DNA from: Rhynchopus sp. YZ270_cl-10
Taxonomy: Eukaryota > Euglenozoa > Diplonemea > Diplonemida > Diplonemidae
Assembly (NCBI GenBank): GCA_964035575.1
Contig: OZ037928.1
Coordinates: 1,106,732 to 1,170,731, forward strand
Direction: 5' to 3'
DNA length: 64,000 nucleotides
Part shown: positions 29,726 through 39,943 of the stretch, one piece after another
Layout: each line of letters starts with the position of its first letter
How positions within the stretch are numbered: position 1 is the stretch's first letter
The notes under the pieces: generated by a model
The model's input: only the letters and a program-made list of their open reading frames with translations
Databases searched by the model: none
Told to the model about the DNA's origin: nothing
Program-made: the position numbers and the translations under genes

Positions 29726-29800
29726 TTGTTCATCCATGGCTGGCATCGTACGCGGGTCAGTCGGAGGGGTGCCTGCATTAATAACTTCACTTTGTTGACA
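29726..29800 (+). repeat. Structured module H (copy 2, 5'-shortened)
   Basis: TTCATCCATGGCTGGCATCG, TACGCGGGTCAGTCGGAGGG, GTGCCTGCATTAATAACTTC. Confidence 0.75.
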
Positions 29801-31260
29801 AACCTAAAAAAAAATCTAAGTGTTTTCCTGTACACACAGCGGACACATTTGTTTTATAGTATAAAGTTCTCTTTTATTAAGCTTGGTCTGAGAATGCTTC
29901 CAGGCCACTCCCCCCCATCTCCGTGTTGCGCGCTTTCTCTTTCTCTCTCTCTTACCTTAGTCGACCAAACGCGAGAGTCTCCCGTTCGTCTATTAAGCTT
30001 TCCTTTTGTCAGCCTCACACATAAGGCCCACCTGATTTTACCTCCCAAGAAAAAAACGGGATTCGGGCCTATACGCGCCTTTGCGCGGGGTAAAAAACAG
30101 GTGGAAGGTGCACAAAGCACTGGAAAAAAAAAAAATAAACCAGAGCTATAATATAATTATACAAACTGGCTGTAGCAGGCCTTACAAAAAAAAAAATAGA
30201 CTCTTTTTTTTTGTGTGCACACACAACACTTCGTTATTGTGCTGACTTCGGTAGTAGTGTGTGTGTGTGTTTGATAACGGGTTTAGAGTGGGTAACGCCT
30301 GAACGGAGTATGGCCCACTTGTCACTTCTACCAGCCATATTGAGGGAGAGGCTACGGCTTATTGATACGGTTTTGGTGACTCCTTACGAATAAAATAAAA
30401 TAAAAAGGGGGAGGGTTCTTCGCGGACGATTGGAGCGGGGGGTATACAAAATCAATTTCTCCAACCGTCATTCAACATCAGGATTTGATCTTCACCCTGT
30501 GGGGTTTTCATCTTCGCGGGCACCTGCCCTGTAGTGTGTGTGTGTGTGTGGGCTGACATTTGTACTTGGGTCAGTCGGTCATGTGTTTTGACAACTAATA
30601 CGGGTCGTTCTCGCAGAATGTGGCCCCAAAGTGTGTGTCTGTGTGTGTTTTGACATCTACTAGGGTAAATTTTTTGCGCAGAATATGGCCCAAAAAGTGT
30701 GTGTGTTTGATATTCAGGTGTGGGTTGCGCCAGCATTCGGCATATGTGCGTGCGATATGTGCGTGCAGTTTGTGGGGGTGGTCCCCTTCAGAGTGGGGCA
30801 TTACCCAAGGATGTGTCTGTGTGTGCCCAGCATCGACACATTTTTTTTTCTTTCTTTTTTCACTTCTTTTTTTTTTTAACGAGGAGCTATTTCTTCCCCT
30901 CCCCTCGGGAGTCCGAGGTGACTACATTGGGTGGCATCCGTTTGTGCACATTGTTTGTGTAAGACGTGAACGTCCGATGCAGGCATCGATCATCTTACAA
31001 CCTACTTTTTTATTGTGTGTGGTTCTTCAGGGTGCTACGTCACAGTTTGAATGCCAAATATTTCTTTTCCCCCTCTTTTTTCAGTACCTGCGTCCGCCGA
31101 TTGAATCGGTAAAAGGCGTTGTGCACGTTTCAACTTTTCTTTTCTCTGTCTTTAGATTGTGCTTTATCCTCACCTGGATAAAGAGACAATTAACACCAAT
31201 CTCAAAAACAGGAGCCAAGTACAACAGGCAACTCGAGTTGGAGACAGTGTAATGCTTTGT
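29801..31260. other. Gene-poor region with GT-rich, diverged tandem blocks
   Basis: (GT)n-like runs near 30257 and 30534. Three loosely repeated segments between 30535 and 30720 (GTGTGTG, TTGACA or TTGATA, GCAGAATRTGGCCC). The stretch GGGCTGACATTTGTACTTGG then GTCAGTCGG near 30550 looks like a remnant of module H. No convincing gene. Confidence 0.4.
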
Positions 31261-31525
31261 ATTTTTTTTTATTTTTATATTTCTTTTTTTTTTTATACCT
31301 AAAGCGTAGCTTAAAGGAGAAATAGTTCCTCAGATACGGTCGCCAATCACCCCTCCAACAGGGTAATTGTGCAATCAACGAAAAAACCCTTTTTTCCCCT
31401 TTTACTTACCTATCAGAGTTACTTTTTTTACAGACATGAGACCGAAAACCTGGACCAGGTAGTAATATTAGAGTGCCTTTTCCCCCCCTTGCAGCTAACA
31501 CTAAGCCAACAGATTATTTCTTGTA

Positions 31526-32206
31526 CAAGCATGTCCTTAAATCCCGGAAAAATCAGGATTTTTCTGATTTTTAAATCTCAAAATTTTCTTATAGAAAAAA
31601 AAATTTTCGCGCTGCGCGCGAAAATTTTTTGCGCACAACAGGAGAAGATATTTTTTTGTTGTTGTAGGCCCGCAGTGCGGGGTGGTCACATTTTTCTCCC
31701 CACCACAGTGCCTTATCCAAGAATCAGATTTCAAGATTTTTGGGGTCGGTTTGTGTTTCCCCCAAGATGTTTTTTCAGTTCTGACCAGCGAAGACATTGG
31801 GGACATAGGGAACTGTATTTTATTTTCCTTTTGCGGAGCAAAAGGAATAACACAAAATGGCGCCGCAGGCGAAAAAATAATAGGGTACGGTGTAAAATGT
31901 AGCTTTTTACACTACAGAGCCAGTCAACGAACCCTTTTTTGCGGAGCAAAAAAGTAATAAATAATGGCGCCGCAGGCAAAAAAAATTAGGGGACAGCCTG
32001 GGATTTCACGGTGCGGTCAGTAACTCAGTTCCCCAGGGTACTCCCGTGGTTCAACCACTGTTCTACCAGGAAATTATTCCGACCTCCCTAAAAAAGACAC
32101 TGCCCCATATCCATATGAAAATTTTTCACTGGCAAAAATAAAATTTTCTTATAAAATTTTCTTATAGAAAATCCTGAATCCTAAATCCGATTTAGAGGAC
32201 AGCATG
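31526..32206 (+). mobile_element. 680-bp non-autonomous TIR element (copy 1) with perfect 8-bp target duplication
   Basis: Ends CAAGCATGTCCTTAAATC and GATTTAGAGGACAGCATG. Flanked by TTCTTGTA at 31518-31525 and 32207-32214. The interior carries hairpins of the type TTTTTTGCGGAGCAAAAAA and AAATTTTCGCGCTGCGCGCG, and no coding frame. An 8-bp duplication and short TIRs fit the hAT superfamily. A second copy in opposite orientation is at 39264-39943. Confidence 0.9.
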
Positions 32207-32256
32207 TTCTTGTAAAAAAAAAAAAAAAAAAAAAAAAGTTGAATGGGGCGGTTGAC

Positions 32257-32343
32257 AGTGGAGATTGCACAACTGTGGCAACACAACCGAGGCAACTACA
32301 CTACTCCAACAATTTATCAAAAAACAACAACAAAAAAAAAAAA
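32257..32343 (+). repeat. Short poly(A)-tailed repeat, family A (copy 5)
   Basis: AGTGGAGATTGCACAACTGT, GGCAACACAACCGAGGCAAC, TACACTACTCCAACAATTTA, TC and an A tail interrupted by C. Confidence 0.9.
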
Positions 32344-32459
32344 GCAAATCTTATTTTGAGTCGGTGAGAGACCGTTTATACTTTTTGTGTTTTGTTTCCT
32401 TTTTTCCCCCCATATCTTTATGCAACCAAAGTTCGTATGATACACAGACCATTCCCTAT

Positions 32460-32500
32460 GTGTGCACGAAAGGCACATCCATCTTACAAAGTTTTCTTTT
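32460..32500 (+). repeat. Hairpin module G variant (different stem)
   Basis: TGTGCACGAAAGGCACATCC then ATCTTACAAAGTTTTCTTTT. Stem TGTGC/GCACA with loop ACGAAAG and the same downstream CATCTTA block as module G. Confidence 0.65.
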
Positions 32501-32521
32501 GTGCCGTCAGAGATTTTCTTG

Positions 32522-32564
<43 letters not shown>

Positions 32565-32586
32565 TGGACAAAAAAACCCTTTAGTG

Positions 32587-32668
32587 GTGCGCTGTTGTGG
32601 GTGATTCCTCAGACTGGGACATTGTACGTGGGCGAGTAGGAAGGTGTGCCTGCGCCAACACTCACACA
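32587..32668 (+). repeat. Module H, diverged copy
   Basis: CTCAGACTGGGACATTGTAC, GTGGGCGAGTAGGAAGGTGT, GCCTGCGCCAACACTCACAC: the same order of blocks as module H with many substitutions. Preceded by a run of about 35 T. Confidence 0.5.
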
Positions 32669-33050
32669 GACAAAAAAAAAATTTATTCCCCTCTTTTTTC
32701 TTTTGTAACGCCCAAGTTATTATTACCTCGCCTCTCTCCCTCTCTTTCCTTCTTTCTTTCTGCCCACCCCATCCCTCTTTGTGTGTTAGTACGGTATTTT
32801 GTTATGTCATTGTTAGTGAAAGAAGAAAAAAAAGACTTTTAAAGTGGGACTATCCTGCGGGTGGTCTGATCCAAAAAAAAAAAAAATCTAAAAAAAAAAA
32901 CCAAACTCCAATTCACTCAGCAATGAAAATATATGTGTGTGTGTGTGCTGGGACATGGATGTGGCAAAGAATTTTGCCTTGAGAACTCTCCATCTCCTTT
33001 CACTATCACTTCAAAATATTCCCGAAAAACACAAAAAAAATAAAATAAAA
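32669..33050. other. No gene recognised
   Basis: Low-complexity A and T runs and a short (GT)n near 32935. Confidence 0.4.
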
Positions 33051-33199
33051 AGTGGAGTTCATCTTCGGGGTGTCTACACTAAAACAACCAAGTTTTTCAA
33101 AAAAAAAAAAAAAAAAAAAAAAAAATAGCAGACAGTGTAGCTTGCACAGGTGGCAACTACACGTCCCCAACTCTTCTTTAAAAAAGAAGAGTTGGGGGG
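33051..33199 (+). repeat. Chain of short repeats B (copy 7) and F, ending in a 15-bp hairpin
   Basis: B (33051-33125): AGTGGAGTTCATCTTCGGGG, GTCTACACTAAAACAACCAA and a long A tract. F (33134-33163): AGTGTAGCTTGCACAGGTGG then CAACTACACG. It is followed by CCCCAACTCTTCTTT / AAAGAAGAGTTGGGG, a perfect 15-bp stem with a 3-nt loop, in place of an A tail. Confidence 0.8.
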
Positions 33200-33295
33200 G
33201 AAAGGGGGGTGCAACAGATACAAGGTGAGTGACAGCACCTTCCCCCCCTCTTTGTTTTTGGGTTTCTGTTTTCTCTTTGTTTTTGGGTTTCTGCT

Positions 33296-33555
33296 CTCTT
33301 GTGTAGACTATCGTGCATCAAGCGTTGGGTGCAGCGAACTGCAGTACCTGTAAGCTCACAACTCTTCAACGGAAGGTGGGCCGCCGGCTGTCGAGCGGTT
33401 GTGAACCGCCCTCGTTCTCTTACGGTACGGGCCAGTCATTAGGTTTCCTTTTTACATCTTCTGTTGTTGGCCGCAGGGTACTTGTGCTTTCATCCGGATG
33501 GCTGGCAGCGTACGTGGGTCAGTCGGAGGTGCCTGCATTAATAACTTCGCTTTTT
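33296..33555 (+). repeat. Composite module P+H (copy 1)
   Basis: P: TTGTGTAGACTATCGTGCAT, CAAGCGTTGGGTGCAGCGAA, CTGCAGTACC, AACTCTTCAACGGAAGGTGG, GAGCGGTTGTGAACCGCCCT and CGTTCTCTTACGGTACGGG, with a perfect GCGGTT/AACCGC stem. H (33468-33555): CCGCAGGGTACTTGTGCTTT, CATCCGGATGGCTGGCAGCG, TACGTGGGTCAGTCGGAGGT and GCCTGCATTAATAACTTCGC. The whole block recurs at 34054-34317. Confidence 0.85.
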
Positions 33556-33689
33556 TTTTACCAGTTGTGTGTTGCACGTTTAGGAAGGGCAGCTCTTTCT
33601 CTCTTAGCCCCACCGACTCCATTTTCTTGGAGCTTCCAAGACATGTACACTGCTCCGTTCCCTAAAAAGGAATGGTAAAAAAAAAAGTT

Positions 33690-33747
33690 AGTGGAGCACA
33701 CTCTAGGGTGGCGACACTAATATAACCAAGTTTTCAAAAAAAAAAAA
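33690..33747 (+). repeat. Short poly(A)-tailed repeat, family C (copy 1)
   Basis: AGTGGAGCACACTCTAGGGT, GGCGACACTAATATAACCAA, GTTTTC and A12. It has the ends of family B with a different interior. Confidence 0.85.
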
Positions 33748-34053
33748 GATACAATCTTGTTCATGGGCCCAGAGTGTGGATAATATCTCACTGGACAGAG
33801 GAAACCCACCCCACCCATATTTTATGTTGTTGTTGGCGAGGTGGCTCTGCAAGGCCCATCTTAGTAAACTTTTCTTTGTTTTTCTTGACCCCCTTGTATC
33901 CGACTTTTTATGCAGTTTGTATAACACTTTCAGATTGGTTATACCTGAAGAGAATATTCTTGTACTTTCCCTTCTTTGGTCTGAACGTATATGAAACTAA
34001 CCTTTTTCCCCCTCCACCCACCCCTTTTTGTGTTTTTTTGGGGTTTCTGCTCT

Positions 34054-34317
34054 CTTGTGTAGACTATCGTGCATCAAGCGTTGGGTGCAGCGAACTGCAG
34101 TACCTAAGCTCACAACTCTTCAACGGAAGGTGGGCCGCCTGGGCTGACGAGCGGTTGTGTACCGCCCTCGTTCTCTTACGGTACGGGTAGGTCTGCTTAG
34201 GATTCCTTTTTTACATCTTCTGTAGGCCACAAGGTACTTTTGCGCTTTCATCCGGATGGCTGGCATCGTACAGTGGGTCAGTCGAAGGTGCCTGCATCAA
34301 CAACGACAGTTTTTATT
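34054..34317 (+). repeat. Composite module P+H (copy 2)
   Basis: Same P block as copy 1 (CTTGTGTAGACTATCGTGCA onward) with small indels, then H (TGTAGGCCACAAGGTACTTT, TGCGCTTTCATCCGGATGGC, TGGCATCGTACAGTGGGTCA, GTCGAAGGTGCCTGCATCAA). Upstream GGGTTTCTGCTCT is shared too. Confidence 0.85.
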
Positions 34318-34393
34318 TTTTATTTGTAACATCTCCTATAGCAATCCGTGGATGTAGCCGAAGAACCAATAGACACAGCCTGAACTTCCTCGG

Positions 34394-35048
34394 GTGCACA
34401 AGCTTTTTCCTATAATTCATCTGGACAACATCTTTTTTTTTTTTTTTTTTTTTCTAATTTTTCAGATGTCAACCACGGATTGTACGGCTTGCATGATCGG
34501 GTGGGGGGGTCCACACCTCCCCGGTGTACCGGTCGTGCACAGCACTTCGTACACACCCTTCACGAGAGGGCTTTTGTATCTCCGAGCTTTTGGCGTCCCT
34601 GTTAGTAGCGCTGTCTACTGCAGGCGACAACAACTGCACTTATCGGTGGACAATTTTTTCTCCCCAGTTCCCTAGGCGACTGCAGACACGAAAAGTCTAA
34701 AGGTTCAACTTCCCCCGAGACGAGCGTTCTGTCTGTTCCCCCTTCCCCCTCTTACCCTTCCCACACGGTGCCTATCTTTTCTTTTCTTTTCTCTCTCTTT
34801 CCCCCCTCTTTCCTCAACATATGCTCCTTAGGAAAAAAATCTCATCAAATAGGACGAATAGTGTGTCATGTGTAGGACATCAACTCTAAGCTCCTTCTTC
34901 GAAAGAAGCATCTACAGAACCTGTGTGTGTATAGTATTATGTATATTTTGCCATACATGTCGGTACGTACGTAATACGCTCAAAAAAATAATCAAAAAAA
35001 ACGTACGTAAATTTGCCCCATTCTTTCTTTTTTCCTTACAAAAAAAGA
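34394..35048. other. Gene-free stretch with a T tract and a J-like module
   Basis: At 34505-34590 GGTGTACCGGTCGTGCACAG, CACTTCGTACACACCCTTCA and CGAGAGGGCTTTTGTATCTC resemble module J. A run of about 25 T is near 34430-34455. Nothing else recognised. Confidence 0.45.
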
Positions 35049-35090
35049 TGCCGAAGTACGAAAGACTTTAGTTCATCTTATACAACCCCC
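35049..35090 (+). repeat. Hairpin module G variant (second alternative stem)
   Basis: GCCGAAGTACGAAAGACTTT then AGTTCATCTTATACAACC. Stem AAGT/ACTT with loop ACGAAAG, then the TTCATCTTATA block and a T tract. Confidence 0.65.
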
Positions 35091-35438
35091 CTTTTTTTTT
35101 TGTTTTTTGGGGGAATTTTTTTTGTGCAACACAGAAGACTAGATACATACACATACATGGTAAATTTCTATCTCCTTTTTTTTGAGTCTCAAGTTTCCCC
35201 CCCCCCCCCTAAGAATACCCCTTGTCCTTTTTCGTCCTCTACGTCTTTTTCGTCTTTTTCGTCCTTTTTCGATCTGGGAAAAAGGACGAAAAAGGACGAA
35301 AAAGGACAATACAGGAAGTACAGTACAGAAAAATTACCAGGAAAAACACTGTTCACCCAAAAAAATCCCCCCCCCAAAAAAAAAATCTTGATTTCAAGTC
35401 CTCCAACAACAGAAAAACACAAGAAAAAAAAACAAATC

Positions 35439-37633
35439 ATGCCAAGAGCTAAATGCTGGACTTGGGAGCTGTTTTCAAAAACCGGAAGGTTTTTGACGTG
35501 CAACGCATGCCAGGGGACAATGGCCCAGGCGTCGAACGCGGAGAGGAGGAAGCAGCACATTGTGTCCTGCAAAGATGCGGAGGAGGTTTACAAGAACAAA
35601 GCCAAGGTTTGAAAATAAATTTACTCGAAAATATTCACACACATATTCTACAGGCTGAATTGGCTAAGAAGAGGAAGCGCAGCCGGATGGAAGATGCTGA
35701 AGATGTCGATGAAGAAGATGATGAAGATGCAGAAGCAGATGCAGATGCAGATTGCACCATTGTTTCAGCCCCAGCAGCAGCAGCCCCAGCCCCAGCAGCA
35801 GCCTCAGCAGCCCCAGCAGCAGCCCCAGTAGCTCCAGCAGCAGCCTCAGCAGCCCCAGCAGCAGCCCCAGTAGCTCCAGCAGCAGCCTCAGCAGCCCCAG
35901 CAGCAGTCTCAGCAGCCTCAGCAGCAGCCTCAGCCCCAGCCCCAGCAGCCCCAGCCCCAACATCTACTAAGGCGAAGCCTGTGCCCAAGGCACACACTCG
36001 GTCTGCCCACCCCAAGCAATCTTTGCTTGGAGTGGTGGACAGGGTGTCGGAGGCCGAGAACAAGCTGATTGATTCAGCTTGGGCCAAGGCCTACTACTGT
36101 GGAGGTATCCCCTTCAGTTTTGCCTCCTCCCCCGAGTTTAAGGCGGCCATGCGGGCGACTCGCCCCACGCTGAGGAGGGTGGTAGACGAGGACGCCATTC
36201 GTGGGCCGCTGCTGGATGCGGCGTACGAGGAGATTGTGCTTGATGAGATTACTCGCATCAAGCACGCTGCCCGGGACAACGGTACCGGGATCTCCCTGCA
36301 CGCCGACGCTTGGGAATCCAAGCTGAAGAAACAGCACCTCCTCAGCGTGTCCATCTGTTCTCCTGAGCCACAGCTGCTGGCGAGCCACACGCTGACCCAA
36401 CGATCGCATGACGGGGAGGAGTACTGCACCGCGCTGAAGCAGATCATCTCGGAGACGGGCATCGGGCAGTACCTGACAGCCGTTTTGGTCGACGCGGGGT
36501 CGGCAATTTTGAAGGGTGCCAAAGACCTGAAGGACGTTTACCCGACAATCCTCATCTTGGTGTGCGTGTGCCATGCTTTAAACAGGCTGCTGAATGATAT
36601 TATCGGAACCCGCACTGTATCAAAGAAGGATACACCTAACGTGTATAACGCGTACTTCGTGTGGAGCAACCAGATCGTGTCTGCGGTAAAGAACACGGAG
36701 AACATCAGGAAGGCTGTGTATGCAATCCAAGCGGCATCGGCTATGGTGGAGAAAGTGTCGCCCGTTGGGAACAATACTCGTTGGCTGACGATTGGGGACT
36801 CCTGGGATTGGATCAACAACAACTTCAACACCATGCGGACGCTCATGAACGACGAAAATGAAACCAGCATCCACAACCAGATGCCCGCCCTGCAGAAGTT
36901 CGGAGATCTCGCTTTTTGGGAGAAGTTCATGTTTGTGCGGAAGTTAGTGTGCTCGACGACAGAAGCCATCAGGTACATGGAACAAGACTCTGCTCGCATT
37001 GGCCACATTCTCCCGATGTTCTGGGCTTTGAAGCAGGTGTTTAATGCCTGCACTACACCTGACGGGGAAGTTCCTGGACACAAGAAGTGCAAGAAGGCGA
37101 GGGATGAACGAGAGAAGTACTACGTCGATACCAGCCACTGCGTTCTTGCCACCATCTTGTCCCCTACGTGCTACATTCCTGACGCAGAAGGCAAAGTCCC
37201 TCGTGGGGTTTTGGGAAGGTACCTTGAGACGTTCGATCCAAAGAGCCTCATGGATCAGGCAGAAAAAGCAGTGGAGCTGTGGGCTGACAACGAGGAGGCT
37301 GAGCTAGAACTTCTGAGGGAGATTTCGTGTTTCCTCTCAAGAGAGGCTCCGTACCACTCGAAGATGCTTTGGTGTCACGAGAAATCCGCACCTGAAGTGT
37401 TTTGGGGAATTGCGTCGAAACTCTACCCTAATCTTCTTCTTCCACCACGAGCGAAAAAGTTGTGCTCCATTGTCCCGCATACAGCAGTCCAGGAACGGGT
37501 GTTCAGCACGATGGGGTGGCAATCAGAAGGAAGGGAAAATATGGATTTGCAGAGACTCCACAAGGTCACGGCAATATGCACGACAACGAAGAGGGCGGCA
37601 AAGAAAGCGAAGCTTGCGCAGGCGAAAAAATAA
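35439..37633 (+). CDS. hAT-family transposase
   Basis: join(35439..35606,35654..37633), 715 aa, with a 47-nt GT-AG intron after codon 56. Exon 1 is a BED-type zinc finger: W near the start, LTCNACQG (CxxC) and HIVSC (HxxxC). Exon 2 opens with a basic/acidic stretch, then a Pro/Ala/Ser-rich linker (about residues 97-165). Next comes an RNase-H-like core: GISLHADAWES (first Asp), TAVLVDAGSAILKGAKDL (second Asp), VCVCHALNRLLNDI (CxxHxLN) and NNTRWLTIGDSW. It ends with the hAT dimerisation region (PHTAVQERVFSTMGWQ). Length fits the family. No stop interrupts the frame. It cuts and pastes its own element and could act on small relatives sharing its ends. GC content and codon use differ from the AT-rich flanks. 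Confidence 0.92.
35607..35653 (+). other. Spliceosomal intron in the transposase gene (47 nt)
   Basis: AAG|GTTTGAAAATAA at the donor and TATTCTACAG|GCTGAA at the acceptor. Removing it joins the zinc-finger frame to the catalytic frame in phase 0. Confidence 0.85.
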
Positions 37634-38118
37634 AACAAGGGTTGGGGGTTTATCACGAGGGTTAGGGCAAGGGGTATCAGAGGGAATATATATTGCCAAA
37701 AACAAGAAACTGAAAAGTGTTTTTTTTTACTTTTTTATCAATTTGAAAACACAGGCGTCAACTATCAGTGGGTTGTGAGACGCTTTTTTGTACCAGGAGC
37801 GCGAGAGGTAACTTAGTTACTGTATACCATTAACAGTGTCCTTTTTCGTCCTTTTTCGTCCTTTTTCGTCCTTTTTCGTCTTTTTCGTCCTTTTTCAAAA
37901 ATCGTAGAGGACAGGGGGGTTCTTACCCCCGCCCCCGTCTTCTCCTTTCCCATTTCCCCCTCTTTTTTTTTTTTCCTTTCCTCATTTCTCCTCTTTCCCA
38001 AAGTAATGGTGAAGGCTGTCTGAATGACAGCTACACTAAAACAGCAGATTATCACAACAACAAAAAAAAGCAAGTATTTTAAACCTTTGAGCAGTATCGA
38101 CCCTCCCCTCCTCACCAC

Positions 38119-38207
38119 CTAAGGGTCCCCCTTGTCTTTTAACATGTCTTTTCAAAGACTTCTTTTATGTCGTTTATTCTTTCAAAAGCTGAAAAGGGGG
38201 ACCCTTA
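38119..38207. mobile_element. MITE of about 90 bp with hAT-like ends
   Basis: TAAGGGTCCCCCTT at the left and AAGGGGGACCCTTA at the right. Flanked by CTCACCAC and CTCACCCC, 7 of 8 bases equal. TAAGG fits the hAT terminal pattern. It lies 200 bp beyond the hAT transposon but is a separate insertion. Confidence 0.65.
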
Positions 38208-38495
38208 CTCACCCCCCCTGCCGTTGTTAAAAGAAACGAAACAAAAACAAAGCAAGATCGCACAAAGCAAAAGCAAAATAACAAACTAAAAGAAAACTTC
38301 ATAAAAAAAAACCCCCCCTTTCAAAAAATCCCCCCTGCCGTTGTTTCAACACTTATCATCCATCATACAAAACCATACACTGTGAAGAAAAAAAGTACGC
38401 CACCCTGCCTGGCAAGTGTTACATTTTGGTATTTTCCAAAAAAAGAAAAGAAAAACGATTTTTTTCTTTCCTTGGGACAAGAAATGCTCTGTTAA
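38208..38495. other. No gene recognised
   Basis: A-rich, with CCCCCCTGCCGTTGTT repeated at 38213 and 38330. Confidence 0.45.
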
Positions 38496-38640
38496 GGTCG
38501 TCAGGTGGTTTATTGGGATATATGGGTGATCCCCCCCAGGGCGATTTTTAGTGGACCGAAATTGCACCGAAATTGGAAAAAAAAGTGGGCTTTTGGACAC
38601 CTGCTCCTATGGGATTTTCCTTCTACGTGAAACCCCCTAC
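38496..38640 (+). repeat. Diverged dispersed repeat R (copy 1)
   Basis: GTCGTCAGGTGGTTTATTGG, GATATATGGGTGATCC, CAGGGCGATTTTTAGTGGA and TTCCTTCTACGTG match 41455-41603 in order. Confidence 0.65.
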
Positions 38641-38809
38641 TCCTCTCCTCCCATTTAAGACATGTGTGCACAATGCCATACATCTTTCAAGCTTTCTTTT
38701 ATATCGAACACACTGAGGGGTTTTTCCTTGGTGACTGCGCCTGCAGAGACGTACTGCACCGGTTAAAACCACCACCAAAAAAAAAAAAAAAAAAAAAAAA
38801 AAAAACGAC

Positions 38810-38878
38810 AGTGTATATTGCACAACTGTGGCAACACAACCGAGGCAACTACACTACTCCAAACAATTTATCAAAAAA
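38810..38878 (+). repeat. Short repeat, family A (copy 6)
   Basis: AGTGTATATTGCACAACTGT, GGCAACACAACCGAGGCAAC, TACACTACTCCAAACAATTT, ATC and A6. Preceded by a run of about 30 A, then CGAC, exactly as copy 3 is. Confidence 0.9.
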
Positions 38879-39255
38879 GTACAACTAAAACCAGGGCTGG
38901 GCCTGATCTTGCTATTTTATGCCAACAATTTTGAGTTTTGCGTGCCTCGTTTTGTTTTGTTTTTTTTGCTACCAAAACCCAACATTGGCCTCCCAGACCC
39001 CAGAATTAGGCCCCAGCCCTGACTTAAAAAGTCAGAACAACATAACTGAACTGAAACCACTTTATACACCATTTGCGAATTTTTATTTTTATCTTTGTCA
39101 ACTCGTGATTTTGACTGTAACTACTATTGTTTTTTTCTTTCTTCTTTCTCGTGAAAGATGTGTCTGTGTCTATACGACCTTTGCACCTTTCATAGCTCTT
39201 TTTTTACAGTAGATGGGCGTATCGTTTACGTCCCCCTTTTTCTTTTTTTAAAGGT
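38879..39255. other. No gene recognised
   Basis: AT-rich spacer between short repeats. Confidence 0.4.
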
Positions 39256-39263
39256 GGCTAAGT

Positions 39264-39943
39264 CATGCTGTCCTCTAAATCGGATTTAGGATTCAGGATT
39301 TTCTATAAGAAAATTTTATAAGAAAATTTTATTTTTGCCGGTGAAAAAATTTTCATATGGATATGGGGCAGTGTCTTTTTTAGGGAGGTCGGAATAATTT
39401 CCTGGTAGAACAGTGGTTGAACCACGGGAGTACCCTGGGGAACTGAGTTACTGACCGCACCGTGAAATCCCAGGCTGTCCCCTAATTTTTTTTGCCTGCG
39501 GCGCCATTATTTATTACTTTTTTGCTCCGCAAAAAAGGGTTCGTTGACTGGCTCTGTAGTGTAAAAAGCTACATTTTACACCGTACCCTATTATTTTTTC
39601 GCCTGCGGCGCCATTTTGAGTTATTCCTTTTGCTCCGCAAAAGGAAAATAAAATACAGTTCCCTATGTTTCCAATGTCTTCGCTGGTCAGAACTGAAAAA
39701 CATCTTGGGGGAAACACAAACTGACCCCAAAAATCTTGAAATCTGATTCTTGGATAAGGCACTGTGGTGGGGAGAAAAATGTGACCGCCCCGCACTGCGG
39801 GCCTACAACAACAAAAAAAATCTTCTCCTGTTGTGCGCGAAAAATTTTCGCGCGCAGCGCGAAAATTTTTTTTTCTATAAGAAAATTTTGAGATTTAAAA
39901 ATCAGAAAAATCCTGATTTTTCCCGGATTTAAGGACATGCTTG
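39264..39943 (-). mobile_element. 680-bp non-autonomous TIR element (copy 2), inserted into module G
   Basis: Reverse orientation of 31526-32206 and nearly identical. Ends CATGCTGTCCTCTAAATC and GATTTAAGGACATGCTTG. Flanked by GGCTAAGT at 39256-39263 and 39944-39951, a perfect 8-bp target duplication. The flanking sequence is a module G copy cut in two. Confidence 0.95.

Larger units (their letters stand above)
35210..37925 (+). mobile_element. hAT-superfamily DNA transposon, about 2.7 kb, looks autonomous
   Basis: Ends: TAAGAATACCCCTTGTCC plus CTCTACG at the left, and CGTAGAGGACAGGGGGGTTC then TTA at the right, inverted relative to each other with small indels. Both subterminal zones carry CCTTTTTCGTC repeats (35222-35310 in both orientations, 37838-37897), typical of transposase-binding subterminal repeats. 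The flanks are C-rich (CCCCCCCC left, CCCCCGCC right), so an 8-bp duplication is possible but not provable. It contains one two-exon transposase gene with intact-looking catalytic motifs. Confidence 0.75.

Noticed and set aside
31369-31979. Frames over the 680-bp element conserved with its inverted copy at 39.5 kb
   Set aside because: Conservation follows from recent transposition of a hairpin-rich non-coding element. The peptides are low-complexity and have no domain.
33313-34190. A pair of similar short proteins in the duplicated P+H blocks
   Set aside because: The similarity is at DNA level with frame-breaking indels between copies, and structure (stems) is kept better than any frame.
35635-36087. 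Ala-, Leu- or Ser-rich minus and plus frames over the transposase linker
   Set aside because: Shadows of the Pro/Ala-rich low-complexity linker in the real transposase frame.
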